Shown: positions 7,965-17,158 of the stretch, piece by piece
Layout: the number at the start of each line of letters is the position of its first letter
Position numbering within the stretch: position 1 is the first letter of the stretch
Assembly: GCA_039201605.1 (NCBI GenBank)
Contig: JBCCRO010000011.1
Location: 62,001-126,000 of the forward strand
Length of the DNA: 64,000 nt
Direction: 5' to 3'
Origin: CADEDH01 sp039201605
GTDB taxonomy: Bacteria; Actinomycetota; Acidimicrobiia; Acidimicrobiales; SZUA-35
Notes under the pieces: generated by a model
Told to the model about the DNA's origin: nothing
The model's database searches: none
The model's input: the letters and a program-made list of their open reading frames with translations, nothing else
Made by a program: the position numbers and the translations under genes

Positions 7965-9434
7965 ATGGCCGTGGTACTCGGTATTGATTCCTCGACGCAG
8001 TCGACCAAGGTCGAGGCTCGGGACCTCGACACCGGCCAGGTGGTGGCGACCGGGCGGGCCACCCATCCGCCGACGAGTCCGCCGGTGTCGGAGCAGGACC
8101 CGGAGGCGTGGTGGCAGGCTCTGGTCGAGGCGTGTGGCCAGCTCGGGTCGGTGGCGGCCGACGTCGTCGCCGTCGCCGTCGGCGCCCAGCAGCACGGCCT
8201 GGTGGTGATCGGGGCCGACGATCGCCCGCTCCGGCCGGCCAAGCTGTGGAACGACACCACCTCGGCGGCCAATGCCGACGCCCTGGTCGCCGCCCTCGGC
8301 GCCGACCGGTGGGCCGACGGGTGCGGCAGCCTGCCCGTCGCCGCCTTCACCGTGGCCAAGCTGGCGTGGGTCGCCGAACACGAGCCCCAGGTCGCGGCCG
8401 CCATCGCCAAGGTGATGTTGCCGCACGACTACCTGACGTGGCGTCTGTGCGGTGAGCACGTGACCGACCGGGGTGATGCCTCGGGCACCGGCTGGTTCGA
8501 TCCGGCCGGTGGTGGCTACGACGACGAGCTGTTGGCGGCCGCAGGGGCGGACCTCGACCCCGCGGCCGTACTGCCCCGGGTACTCGGCCCGACCGAGGCC
8601 GCAGGCACGCTGACCGCAGCGGCCGCCGACGCCCTGGGTCTGCCGATCGGAGCGGTGGTCGGGCCCGGGACCGGGGACAACATGGCCGCCGCACTGGGGC
8701 TCGGCCTCCGGGCCGGCGACGTGGCGTTGTCGTTGGGCACCTCGGGCACGGTGTACGCCAACTCGGCGACGCCGACGGCCGACACGTCGGGCCACGTGGC
8801 GGGGTTCGCCGGAGCCGACGGCGGCTTCCTGCCGCTGGTGTGCACGCTCAATGCCACGAAGGTGACCGACACCGTCGCGGCCTGGCTCGGAACCGACGCC
8901 CCCGGTCTGGCCGAGTTGGCGGTCGCCGCCCGGCCGTCGTCGGCCACGGCCGACATCCCGCCGGCCATCCTGGTGCCGTACTTCGACGGCGAACGGACCC
9001 CGAACCTGCCCGCGGCGTCCGGCCTGTTCGACGGTCTGCGCACCACCACAACCCGCGAGGAGCTGGCCCGGGCCGCCCACGACGGCGTGCTGTGCGGTCT
9101 GCTCGACGGGGTCGACGCCCTCGAACGGGCCGGGGTGACCACCGATGGCCGCCTGGTGTTGATCGGGGGCGGGGCCCGGAGCGCCGCCTACCGGCAGCGG
9201 GCCGCCGACCTGCGAGGTGGGCCGGTGCTGGTGCCCGACAGCGACGAGACGGTTGCGACCGGGGCCGCGGTGCAGGCCGCCGCCGTCCACAGCGCCGCCG
9301 CTCCCGACGAGGTGGCCACCCGGTGGGATCTCGGCTCCGGCGCCACCATCGACCCCGGCGCCGACGATGGCGCTGCGGTGCGCGCCGCCTACGCCGTGGC
9401 TGCGGCCGACGTCGGGGCCCGCCACCACGCCTGA
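7965..9434 (+). CDS. xylB: FGGY-family carbohydrate kinase, xylulokinase-like
   Basis: 489 residues, the usual size for xylulokinase. The N-terminal phosphate loop LGIDSSTQSTK, LWNDTTSAAN, the mid-domain GTGDNMAAALGLGL followed by SLGTSGTVYAN (ATP site) and a C-terminal IGGGARSAAYRQ are standard FGGY motifs. It would phosphorylate D-xylulose or a related ketose with ATP in the cytoplasm. No isomerase or sugar transporter adjoins it, so the substrate is an inference from resemblance. The ATG at 7965 is chosen for the GGAAGGTG site 12 nt upstream and because the motif begins at once. Confidence 0.88.
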   Translation: MAVVLGIDSSTQSTKVEARDLDTGQVVATGRATHPPTSPPVSEQDPEAWWQALVEACGQLGSVAADVVAVAVGAQQHGLVVIGADDRPLRPAKLWNDTTSAANADALVAALGADRWADGCGSLPVAAFTVAKLAWVAEHEPQVAAAIAKVMLPHDYLTWRLCGEHVTDRGDASGTGWFDPAGGGYDDELLAAAGADLDPAAVLPRVLGPTEAAGTLTAAAADALGLPIGAVVGPGTGDNMAAALGLGLRAGDVALSLGTSGTVYANSATPTADTSGHVAGFAGADGGFLPLVCTLNATKVTDTVAAWLGTDAPGLAELAVAARPSSATADIPPAILVPYFDGERTPNLPAASGLFDGLRTTTTREELARAAHDGVLCGLLDGVDALERAGVTTDGRLVLIGGGARSAAYRQRAADLRGGPVLVPDSDETVATGAAVQAAAVHSAAAPDEVATRWDLGSGATIDPGADDGAAVRAAYAVAAADVGARHHA

Positions 9435-9559
9435 GGCCGGTTCCGACGCCCGACACCCCACTCGGCGGTCCGGCGCCGGGGCTCCCCGCCGATGGCGGCG
9501 CCCGACGGCCCGGGGCCGGGTGGGGGTGCTGCGGTCACCTCACGGCGGTGACCCGGGAC

Positions 9560-9565
9560 TAGGTT
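9560..9565 (+). promoter_or_regulatory. -10 hexamer TAGGTT, leaderless start
   Basis: TAGGTT, 6 nt before the ATG at 9572, the same arrangement as before 6391 and 14252; no Shine-Dalgarno sequence is visible. Confidence 0.5.
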
Positions 9566-9571
9566 GCCTCC

Positions 9572-12421
9572 ATGGTTCGACGGCTCACCCTGGCGGTGGC
9601 GCTCGCTCTGGTGGCGGCCGCCTGCTCGGTCCCCGATCTCGGCGGCGACGACGCCGCGCCCGACGCCGGGGAGGAGTTGCTCAACGCCGACGGCTACCCC
9701 CTGATCGAGCCCGACCCCGACGCCACCCCCCATCCCATCGACGACGACGTCCGCATCGGCACCCTGCCCAACGGCCTCACCTACTACGTGCGTTCCAACG
9801 ACAGCCCCGGCTTCGGCCTGTCGCTCCGCCTCGTGGTCAACGCCGGCTCGCTCCAACAGGAGGTTCCCGAATCGGGGGCGGCCCACTTCCTCGAGCACAT
9901 GCTGTTCAACGGGACCGAGCAGTTCCCCGGCAACGAGCTCGATCTCGCTTTGCAGACCATCGGGGTGGAGATCGGGCCCGACCTCAACGCCTACACCAGC
10001 TTCGACGAGACCGTCTACGAGTTGGAACTGGCCAACATCACCGACGAGACGGTCGACATCGGCTTCTCCGTGCTCTCCCAGTGGGCCTCGGCCGCCACCA
10101 TCACCGAGGTCGACACCGAGGACGAGAAGGGAGTGGTCCGGGAGGAGATCCGGCTCAGCGACGAGGGATCGGCCGGCGCCGTCAACGACGCCTTCGACGC
10201 CGCCTATCTCGGGGGTAGCGCCTACGACGGCCGCGAGCCTGGCGGCCGCGACGACCTCATCCTCGCCACCACCGCCGACGATCTCCGATTCTTCTACGAC
10301 CGCTGGTACCGCCCGGAGCTCATGGCCGTGGTCGCCGTCGGCGACCTGCCGATCGACCGCCTGGAGGACGAGGTGATCGATCGGTTCTCCGATCTCGAGG
10401 GTCGAGGTCCGGCCTCCGAGCGGGTCGAGCCCGATGTCGCCCTCATCGACGAGCCTCTGGTCCAGGTGCTCACCCACCCGGACCTGTCCGACACCTTCGG
10501 CTCCCTCGACTACTCGATCCCCGACTGGGACACCGGCACCGCCGGCGGTGAGCGGCTGTGGTACCTGCAGCTGCTCTACGGCGAGATGATCCGGGCTCGA
10601 CTGCTCGACGCCTCCGACCGGGGCGAGAACACCCTGATCGAGCCGTGGGCCGGGGTCTTCGACTACACCCGCAACCAGCGGTTCCTCGGCTTCAACTACG
10701 ACGCCCCCGACCTGGCCGAGGGGACGGCGGCGGTGTTGGCGGAACTGCGTCGGGTGGAGCTGGTCGGGTTCGACGAGGACGAGCTGGCCCGGGCGATCGA
10801 GGCCGTGCGGGTCGAGGTGGACGGCTACGCCGCCGGGGCCGACAACGTCAACGACCGGTTCTGGGCCGACGACTACGTGGCCCACTTCCTCGAAGGGGTC
10901 GACATCAGCGACCCCGACGACTACGCCGTCCGCGTCAACGCCATCCTCGACGACGTGACGGCGGCCGAGGTCACCGATCTCTTCCGCTACGAGCGGAGCC
11001 TGTCGGCCCCGATCCTCATCGTGGCCGGGCCCGACGCCGCCGAACTGCCCACCGAGGCCGTTCTGGAGGAGGTCATGCAGCGGGCGGCCAAACCCCGGCC
11101 CCGCACCGAGGCCGTCGACGACGGCGAGATCCCCGAGCAGCTGATGGACCGGCCCGATCCGGTCGACTTCGCCGCGGTGAACCCGCTCGACGAGCTCGAC
11201 GCCACCGAGTGGGTGTTCGACAACGGGGCCCGGGTGCGCTTCACCGAATCCGACATCGCCCCCAACGACCTCACGCTGCTCGCCTTCGCCGATGGTGGTT
11301 GGTCGAGCCTCGACCCGGCCGACGCCGCCATCGCCGACCTGGCCGTCGACGCCGTGGCCGCGTCGGGGATCGGATCGCTCGACCGGGTGGCCACCCGCCG
11401 GTTCCTCGCCTCGCGCGATACCGCTCTCGGGCCCTTCGTCTCCGAGACCATCGACGGCTTCTCCGGGAACTCCTCCACCGACGACCTGGAGATCCTGTTC
11501 CAGCAGCTCCATCTGGCCTACACCGCCCCCCGGAGCGAGGCGGCCGGCCTGGCCGAGGCCAAGGAACGGAGCGAGGAGGTGCGCAGCATCGTCCTGACCA
11601 ACGCCAACGTGGCGGCCGACGACGCCGTCCGCACCGCCCTCTACGGCGACGACCCCCGCTTCTCCCTCGATTCGCCCCCGATCGACGATCTGACCACCGA
11701 CGAGGCGCTCCGCATCTACCGGGAGCGGTTCGGTGGGGTCGATGATCTGGTGATCGCCATCGCCGGCGACGCCGACCCCGATGTCGTCGCCGACCTGGCC
11801 GCCCGCTACGTCGGCACCCTCCCGGCCGGCCCCGCCGACACCTGGAGCGACGTCCGCCCCGTGGTGACGCTGCCCACCGAGGTGATCGAGGTGCCGATCG
11901 GCGGGCCGGAGGAGGCGGCGGCCATCCGGGTCGTCCATCACACCCCGACCGGGCTCGACGCCACCACCGAGGTCGAGCTCCGGGTGCTGGAGACCCTGAT
12001 CAACGCCCGGCTGTTCCAACGGATCCGGGAGGAGCTGGGGGCCACCTACGGCGGATTCATCGCTCTCACCCCCTCCTACGCCCCGTTCGAGGAGGTGCGG
12101 GCCGAGTTCGAGGCCGAGGTCGACCCGGAGCGGGCCGTCGAGGTGCTCGACGTGGTGGTGGCCGACCTCGATGACCTGGCCACCAACGGCCCCAGCGCCG
12201 ACGAGCTGTCGCGGTCGCTCGCCCTGGTCCAGTCCGACTACGAACTGATCAGCAATGGCGAGTTCATCGACATGCTGCTCACCCCAGACGACGAGCTGCC
12301 ACTCACCTACGACCGCCGCCTCGACCTGCTCGACGAGGTCACCGGCGACTCGCTGCAGGCCTTGGCGGCCCAGGTGTTCGACCCGACCTACCGGGTGCGG
12401 CTGGTGACCGTCCCCGAGTGA
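9572..12421 (+). CDS. M16-family zinc metallopeptidase, lipoprotein
   Basis: 949 residues. The N-terminus is a lipoprotein signal with lipobox VAAAC (Cys18), so the protein is anchored outside the membrane. The inverted zinc motif HFLEH (105-109) within GAAHFLEHMLFNGTEQF is the M16 (insulinase/pitrilysin) active site. The length fits two M16 units fused in one chain, an active N-terminal pair and a C-terminal pair lacking the motif. It probably degrades peptides at the cell surface. The gene stands alone with a leaderless-type promoter. The ATG is the first codon that gives a complete signal peptide. Confidence 0.93.
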   Translation: MVRRLTLAVALALVAAACSVPDLGGDDAAPDAGEELLNADGYPLIEPDPDATPHPIDDDVRIGTLPNGLTYYVRSNDSPGFGLSLRLVVNAGSLQQEVPESGAAHFLEHMLFNGTEQFPGNELDLALQTIGVEIGPDLNAYTSFDETVYELELANITDETVDIGFSVLSQWASAATITEVDTEDEKGVVREEIRLSDEGSAGAVNDAFDAAYLGGSAYDGREPGGRDDLILATTADDLRFFYDRWYRPELMAVVAVGDLPIDRLEDEVIDRFSDLEGRGPASERVEPDVALIDEPLVQVLTHPDLSDTFGSLDYSIPDWDTGTAGGERLWYLQLLYGEMIRARLLDASDRGENTLIEPWAGVFDYTRNQRFLGFNYDAPDLAEGTAAVLAELRRVELVGFDEDELARAIEAVRVEVDGYAAGADNVNDRFWADDYVAHFLEGVDISDPDDYAVRVNAILDDVTAAEVTDLFRYERSLSAPILIVAGPDAAELPTEAVLEEVMQRAAKPRPRTEAVDDGEIPEQLMDRPDPVDFAAVNPLDELDATEWVFDNGARVRFTESDIAPNDLTLLAFADGGWSSLDPADAAIADLAVDAVAASGIGSLDRVATRRFLASRDTALGPFVSETIDGFSGNSSTDDLEILFQQLHLAYTAPRSEAAGLAEAKERSEEVRSIVLTNANVAADDAVRTALYGDDPRFSLDSPPIDDLTTDEALRIYRERFGGVDDLVIAIAGDADPDVVADLAARYVGTLPAGPADTWSDVRPVVTLPTEVIEVPIGGPEEAAAIRVVHHTPTGLDATTEVELRVLETLINARLFQRIREELGATYGGFIALTPSYAPFEEVRAEFEAEVDPERAVEVLDVVVADLDDLATNGPSADELSRSLALVQSDYELISNGEFIDMLLTPDDELPLTYDRRLDLLDEVTGDSLQALAAQVFDPTYRVRLVTVPE

Positions 12422-12449
12422 GCGAGCCGTCGCCGGGCCGCCCCCGGCG

Positions 12450-13394
12450 TCACGAGAGACCGAGGCCGGGTGCGGCGCCGGCGCCCTTGGTGTTGAGGTA
12501 CAAGGCGTAGAGGCCGGTGGTGGCGCAGATGTAGAGGCGGTTGCGTTTCGGGCCGCCGAACTCGACGTTGGCCACGACTTCGGGGAGGCGGATCTTGCCC
12601 AGGAGGGTGCCGTCGGCGGCGTAGCAGTGGACGCCGTCACCGGCCGAGGTCCAGACGTTGCCGTAGACGTCGACCCGGAAGCCGTCGAACACCCCTTCGG
12701 TGCACGTGGCGAAGGTGGTGTAGGTGCCGGTCACGGCGGTGCCGTCCTCGGCCATGGGGTAGGCCCGGATGTCGGGCGGGCAGTCGGCCCCCACGTGGGA
12801 GATGCCGGTGTCGGCCACGTACAGCGTGCCGTGGTCGGGGGTGAAGGCGAGGCCGTTGGGCTTGACCATGTCGGTGACGACGGCGGTGACGGTGCCGTCG
12901 TGCGGGTCGACGCGATAGACGTAGGACGCACCGATCTCCGAGGTGGCGGCGTCGCCCTCGTAGTCGGAGTCGATCCCGTAGGTCGGGTCGGTGAACCAGA
13001 CGCCGCCGTCGGGATGGACGACGACGTCGTTGGGCGAGTTGAGCCGTTTGCCGTCGTAGCTGTCGGCGATCACCTCGCGGCGGCCGTGGTGGCCGATGCG
13101 GGTGACGGCGCGGCTGGCGTGTTCGCAGGCCACCATGCGGCCTTCGAGGTCGAGGGCGTGACCGTTGGCGTTGTGGGCCGGGGCGTCGAACACGGCGACC
13201 CGGTCGGTGGTCTCGTCGTAGCGCAGCGTCCGGTCGTTGGGGATGTCGGAGAACACCAGGAACCGGCCGGCGGGGGAGTACACGGGGCCTTCGGCCCAGC
13301 GGGACCCGGTCCACAGGTGGTCGACGTGGGTGTTGTGGATGACCAGTCGATGGAAGCGTTTGTCGAGCACCTCGATGGCGTCGTCGTAGGCCAT
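12450..13394 (-). CDS. SMP-30/gluconolactonase-like beta-propeller protein
   Basis: 314 residues. It shows the SMP-30 family landmarks WAEGPVYSPAGRFLVFSDIP near the N-terminus, then LNSPNDVVVHPDGGVWFTDP and KPNGLAFTPDHGTLYVADT, which carry the metal-binding Glu and Asn/Asp positions. It probably hydrolyses an aldonolactone or a related lactone. A GGAG ribosome site lies about 11 nt upstream of the ATG. It is convergent with the M16 gene and follows a methyltransferase gene by 36 bp in the same direction. No sugar pathway genes adjoin it, so the substrate is open. Confidence 0.9.
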   Translation of the reverse strand: MAYDDAIEVLDKRFHRLVIHNTHVDHLWTGSRWAEGPVYSPAGRFLVFSDIPNDRTLRYDETTDRVAVFDAPAHNANGHALDLEGRMVACEHASRAVTRIGHHGRREVIADSYDGKRLNSPNDVVVHPDGGVWFTDPTYGIDSDYEGDAATSEIGASYVYRVDPHDGTVTAVVTDMVKPNGLAFTPDHGTLYVADTGISHVGADCPPDIRAYPMAEDGTAVTGTYTTFATCTEGVFDGFRVDVYGNVWTSAGDGVHCYAADGTLLGKIRLPEVVANVEFGGPKRNRLYICATTGLYALYLNTKGAGAAPGLGLS

Positions 13395-13430
13395 GATCGT
13401 CGTTCTCCTCCGGTGTCGCTCGGTATGCGC

Positions 13431-14252
13431 TCAGGCTCGGCCCAGGATCTCACCGTTGAGCACGGAGAACCAGGCATCGGGTGAGGCCTGCCATCGAGCG
13501 AAACCGACGGCGATCTCGGCCAGCTCATCGGGGGTGGCGTGCCCCCCGGCGATCGCCTGTTCGGCCAGAGCCGAGGACTGCAGCCGTTCGGCCCACAGCC
13601 CGCCCCACCAACGGCGTGAGGCGTCGTCGGCGTAGCACCAACTCGACGCGCTGGCCTCGATGTCGGCCAAGCCGGCGGCGTTGGCCCAGGCCAGCAGGCG
13701 GCGCCCGGCATCGGGTTCGGCCTGATTGCCCCTGGCCACTGCGTGGTACACCTCCTGCCACCGATCGAGCAGCGGCTCCTCGGGGTACCAGGTCATGGCG
13801 GCATAGTCGGCGTCGCGCACGGCCACGATCCCGCCCGGGCGACACACGCGCTTCATCTCCGCCAGGGCCGCCACCGGGTCGGACAGGTGTTGCAGCACCT
13901 GGTGGGCGTGGACCACGTCGAAGGTGTCGTCGGGATAGGCGAGGGCGTAGACGTCGCCGGTCTCGACGGTGACGTTGTCCACCCCGGCCCGCTCGCATGC
14001 GGCTGCCGCCTCGGCCAGCACATCGCTCTCCCGGTCGATGGCCACCACATCGCCGGGGGCCACCAGGGCGGCCAGATCGGCCGTGATCGTCCCCGGCCCG
14101 CAGCCCACGTCGAGGAGGCGCTGTCCGGGGCGCAGGTGGGGGAGCAGGTAGGCGGCCGAGTTCAGCGCCGTACGCGAACGGTGCGAGCGGAGCACGGCGT
14201 CGTGGTGGCCGTGGGTGTACTGATCGTCGGGGGTGGCAGCGGAGGTGGACAT
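13431..14252 (-). CDS. Class I SAM-dependent methyltransferase
   Basis: 273 residues. Motif I LLDVGCGPGTITADLA and the acidic motif II VVAIDRESD place it in the class I Rossmann methyltransferases; DTFDVVHAHQVLQHLSDP is the motif IV region of the UbiE/Methyltransf_11 type. It transfers a methyl group from SAM to an unknown small molecule. A TAGGTT hexamer 7 nt before the ATG indicates a leaderless transcript. It may be cotranscribed with the SMP-30-like gene downstream. Confidence 0.92.
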   Translation of the reverse strand: MSTSAATPDDQYTHGHHDAVLRSHRSRTALNSAAYLLPHLRPGQRLLDVGCGPGTITADLAALVAPGDVVAIDRESDVLAEAAAACERAGVDNVTVETGDVYALAYPDDTFDVVHAHQVLQHLSDPVAALAEMKRVCRPGGIVAVRDADYAAMTWYPEEPLLDRWQEVYHAVARGNQAEPDAGRRLLAWANAAGLADIEASASSWCYADDASRRWWGGLWAERLQSSALAEQAIAGGHATPDELAEIAVGFARWQASPDAWFSVLNGEILGRA

Positions 14253-14259
14253 GGGCTCG

Positions 14260-14265
14260 AACCTA
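14260..14265 (-). promoter_or_regulatory. -10 hexamer TAGGTT, leaderless start
   Basis: TAGGTT on the minus strand, 7 nt before the methyltransferase ATG at 14252. Confidence 0.5.
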
Positions 14266-14295
14266 CTCCCGATCGCCGGTCGGCTCGGGGTGCTT

Positions 14296-15720
14296 TCAGA
14301 CGGCGCCGTCGCCCCACGGACCCCAGATGGCGAACGTCCGGCCCCGGATGCCCCGAAGGTCGCTGCCCTGGGTGTTGACGAAGAGGGTCCGACCGTCGGG
14401 GCTGAAGGTGGCGCCGGCGAACTCCTTGTCGTTGGCGATGTTGGCCACCAGGGGGATGAGTGCGCCGTCGGGGGACAGGGCGACCAGCCGATTGAAGCCT
14501 CGTCCGTTGTCCTCGCAGATCACCAGCGATCCCTGGGGGGAGAGCACGAGGTTGTCCGGCCCCTGCAGGACCTCGCCGTCGACGGCGGCGAAGGCCATGG
14601 TCAGCGTGCCGCCCTCGGCCGGGCCGCTGACGGCGTCGTCGTCGGCCCCGGGGCGGGCCGGGTCGAGGCGCCAGATCTGACCGTTGCCGTGCCCGCCGTC
14701 GGTCGAGGTGAACCACACCGACCCGTCGTCGATGTCACAGCCTTCGAGCCGGCGGAACCGGGCCGCGCCAGCCGCCACCGCCTGGCCGACGACGCTGATC
14801 CCGCCCTCGACGTCGGCATCGGGCTCGTCGATGTCGACCCAGCCGACGGGGAAGGTGGCGCCCTCCTCGGCGACCGAGCGGAGATCGAGCCCCGGCCGAT
14901 CGACGACGGCCAATGCCTGTAGCCGACCTCCGCCGACGAGGTCGAGCGGTCGGCCCGGGGCGGCCGGTCCGGCGTCGACCACGTACCGGTAGAGCCCGGC
15001 GTCGGGCTCGGCGTCCTCGGTCTGGTAGACGACGCCCTGCTCGGCGTCGACGGCCACCGCCTCCCGCCGGAACCGACCCATCCCGGTGAGGGCGATCGGC
15101 TCGACCGGCGCCTCGGCGTCGGCGGCGACGTCGAAGGCGTAGCCGTGGGGAGCGGCGAAACCCTGGTCGGGGCCGTCCACGGTCTCCTCGCAGGTGATCC
15201 AGCTTCCCCATGGCGTGGGACCACCGGCGCAGTTGCGGGAGGTGCCGGCCAGCGAGGTCCAGTCGGCCACCAGTTCCCGGGAGTCCGGATCGATCACCAA
15301 GGTGGTGGTGCCGCCGGCGGCGGCCGGATCGTAGGCCGGGGTCACGGTGGTGGCCCCGCCGCCGAGTTCGTGGTTGCGGACGAGACGGATGGCGCCGTCG
15401 GCGGCGGCGAAGGCGGCCATGCCATCGGGGGCGCCGGGGGTGGGCCGACCGTCGCTCATCGTCCGCCCGTCGTAGGTCAGCTCGGCGTAGGCGAAGCCGA
15501 CGGGCAGGGCCAGGAGGGGTCCGGCGTCGGTCAGCGGGCCGTAGCCACCACGGGCGGGATCGGTGGTCAGGCCGTCGACGGCGGCGGTGGGGTCGTCATC
15601 GTTGAGGAACCGGTAGAGGGCGAAGCCGGCGACGGCGGCGCCGAGGCCCCCCACCGCCAACTGCACGAAGCGGCGGCGGGGGAGCAGGGGTCGAGGGTCG
15701 GGTGCGGCGGTGTCGGTCAT
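14296..15720 (-). CDS. PhoX-like (DUF839) secreted protein, Tat substrate
   Basis: 474 residues. The N-terminus has a twin-arginine motif in PRRRFVQLAVGG followed by a hydrophobic stretch, so it is exported folded by the Tat system. The body matches the PhoX/DUF839 family (GRPTPGAPDGMAAF, RNHELGG, WGSWITCEETVDGP, HGYAFDV), calcium/iron phosphatases with a beta-propeller. It may release phosphate from organic esters outside the cell. The ATG at 15720 overlaps the stop of the upstream peptidase gene (TGATG), so the two are coupled. PhoX activity is an inference from the family. Confidence 0.85.
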   Translation of the reverse strand: MTDTAAPDPRPLLPRRRFVQLAVGGLGAAVAGFALYRFLNDDDPTAAVDGLTTDPARGGYGPLTDAGPLLALPVGFAYAELTYDGRTMSDGRPTPGAPDGMAAFAAADGAIRLVRNHELGGGATTVTPAYDPAAAGGTTTLVIDPDSRELVADWTSLAGTSRNCAGGPTPWGSWITCEETVDGPDQGFAAPHGYAFDVAADAEAPVEPIALTGMGRFRREAVAVDAEQGVVYQTEDAEPDAGLYRYVVDAGPAAPGRPLDLVGGGRLQALAVVDRPGLDLRSVAEEGATFPVGWVDIDEPDADVEGGISVVGQAVAAGAARFRRLEGCDIDDGSVWFTSTDGGHGNGQIWRLDPARPGADDDAVSGPAEGGTLTMAFAAVDGEVLQGPDNLVLSPQGSLVICEDNGRGFNRLVALSPDGALIPLVANIANDKEFAGATFSPDGRTLFVNTQGSDLRGIRGRTFAIWGPWGDGAV

Positions 15721-16769
15721 CAAGGGTCCTGGCAGGTCGGCGGTAGGCGGACGGAGGCGAATCGCTCGTCGATCAGGGCGAACAGGGCGGGGTCGGCGTC
15801 GGCCAACTCCTGCCGGGTGTCGATCGGGCCGTGAATGCCGTCGGCGACCACAGCGGAGAGGTTGCGCTCGAAGTAGCTCTGGACGCCCTCGGCCCAGTAT
15901 TCCTCGGGATTGGTCGACGCGTAGGTGTCGACCCAGATCCCCTCCGCCATCGCCGCGGTGTAGGCGGCGCGCAGGTCGTCGTCGAAGTCGGGGTCGACGA
16001 TGGCCAGCCCCTGGAGATGGAGGGTGTGGGCGAACTCGTGGAGCAGGATGTCTTCGCCCCGGTAGCGGTCCCCGTCGAGGCAGAGGAGGTTCTCCTCACC
16101 CGCCGACACCAGCGGTCGGGCCGCCGTCGAGCCCAGGCCCCGGGCCCGGGCGTTCCAGTCGACGTCGGGGAAGACCTCCGGCAGGTCTCGGTACTCGGGC
16201 ATGTCGGTGACCTGTTGGGTGGCCCCGATCACGCCCAGTCGCACGCCGCTGTCGAGCACGGCCCGGGCCAGCACGGGGTCGGGGCCGAGGAAGGCATCGG
16301 CCAGGGCCGCCGCCTGCGTCACGGCCTCCGGGTCGACGCCCTCGCCCGCCACCACCCAGAACCCGGCGAGATCGCAGCCCTGGACGTAGAACGGGTCGAG
16401 GCCTGCCACCGCCGGCACCGGTCCCACCTCGCACGGTCGGCCGGCGACCGCCGCATCCTCGGCGCCGTCGGCGGTGTCGTCGGCCGTATCCTCGGCGCCG
16501 TCGTCGGTGTCGTCGGCCGTATCCTCGGCGCCGTCGTCGGTCGCGGACTCGGTCTCTTGGGTCGCCGAGGTGTTGTCGGCCGCCGGGGTGGCGTCGGCCG
16601 TCGTCGCCACGGGAGCGGGGACGGTCGTGGGGGTCGGGGTCGTCCGCTCGTCGGATTCGGCGTCACCGGGGCTGCAGGCGCTGAGCATCGACAACGCCGC
16701 CAATGCGGCCAGGGTGGCACGGCTGCGGCCGGGCGGCCGCGGGGATCGCCGGGGGCGAGCACGGTGCAC
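15720..16769 (-). CDS. Zinc-metallopeptidase-like lipoprotein
   Basis: 349 residues from a GTG at 16769. A basic N-terminus and lipobox LSAC (Cys32) give a lipoprotein, followed by a low-complexity Asp/Glu/Thr linker (about residues 40-115) with 11-residue repeats. The catalytic part has LLHEFAHTLH (His244, Glu245, His248) and EYWAEGVQSYF (Glu294), the HExxH plus downstream Glu arrangement of gluzincins. It probably cleaves protein at the cell surface. The start is supported by TAGGGT 7 nt before the GTG; the frame stays open upstream to 16964 but that part is Arg/Pro rich. It is coupled to the PhoX-like gene. Confidence 0.75.
   Translation of the reverse strand: MHRARPRRSPRPPGRSRATLAALAALSMLSACSPGDAESDERTTPTPTTVPAPVATTADATPAADNTSATQETESATDDGAEDTADDTDDGAEDTADDTADGAEDAAVAGRPCEVGPVPAVAGLDPFYVQGCDLAGFWVVAGEGVDPEAVTQAAALADAFLGPDPVLARAVLDSGVRLGVIGATQQVTDMPEYRDLPEVFPDVDWNARARGLGSTAARPLVSAGEENLLCLDGDRYRGEDILLHEFAHTLHLQGLAIVDPDFDDDLRAAYTAAMAEGIWVDTYASTNPEEYWAEGVQSYFERNLSAVVADGIHGPIDTRQELADADPALFALIDERFASVRLPPTCQDP
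16456..16541. repeat. 33-bp tandem repeat inside lipoprotein linker
   Basis: Two 33-bp units (16456-16488, 16489-16521) differing at one or two bases, plus a 20-bp partial unit. They encode an acidic 11-residue repeat in the linker of the peptidase-like lipoprotein. Confidence 0.8.
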
Positions 16770-16776
16770 GGCGTCG

Positions 16777-16782
16777 ACCCTA
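16777..16782 (-). promoter_or_regulatory. -10 hexamer TAGGGT, leaderless GTG start
   Basis: TAGGGT on the minus strand, 7 nt before the GTG at 16769. Confidence 0.45.
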
Positions 16783-17158
16783 TCGCCGACCTTCGGCCGC
16801 TCTATGCGCTGGGGCCTCGCCGGGCCGGGAGGGCGGTGAGCGGACGGGCCGGCCTCGTCGATTCGTCCTGCATCGGCCGATGTCGGAGCGGGCCGCCTTT
16901 TGCCATGTCGGGTCGTTCCTTCCTGTCCACTTTGGTGGCGGTCGCTCCGCTCCTCTATCCGCAAGTGCTCGGTCGAAAATTGCGCACAGAACGATCGGCG
17001 CTAAGGGCACAAAGGTCGCAGCGGATCGGGGTCGCCGGCCACGGTGGTGATCCGGTCGCCGGCAGGCGCCCGTCGGCCTCGCGGTGAGCGGTCGAACCCC
17101 TCAGGGTCATCGTCTCCCTACACTCCCGCCCCGATCCCGTCGCGAAGGGACCGTCACG
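16783..17158. other. Divergent intergenic region, no gene seen
   Basis: About 376 bp between divergent lipoprotein genes. A TACACT hexamer at 17119-17124 is a possible -10 for the plus-strand gene. Reading frames here are Arg/Pro-rich shadows and I see no RNA gene. Confidence 0.4.

Noticed and set aside
9389..12640. 1083-codon minus-strand open frame
   Set aside because: It is the antisense shadow of the M16 peptidase gene, made possible by the high GC content; it is Gly/Val/Asp-rich with no motif.
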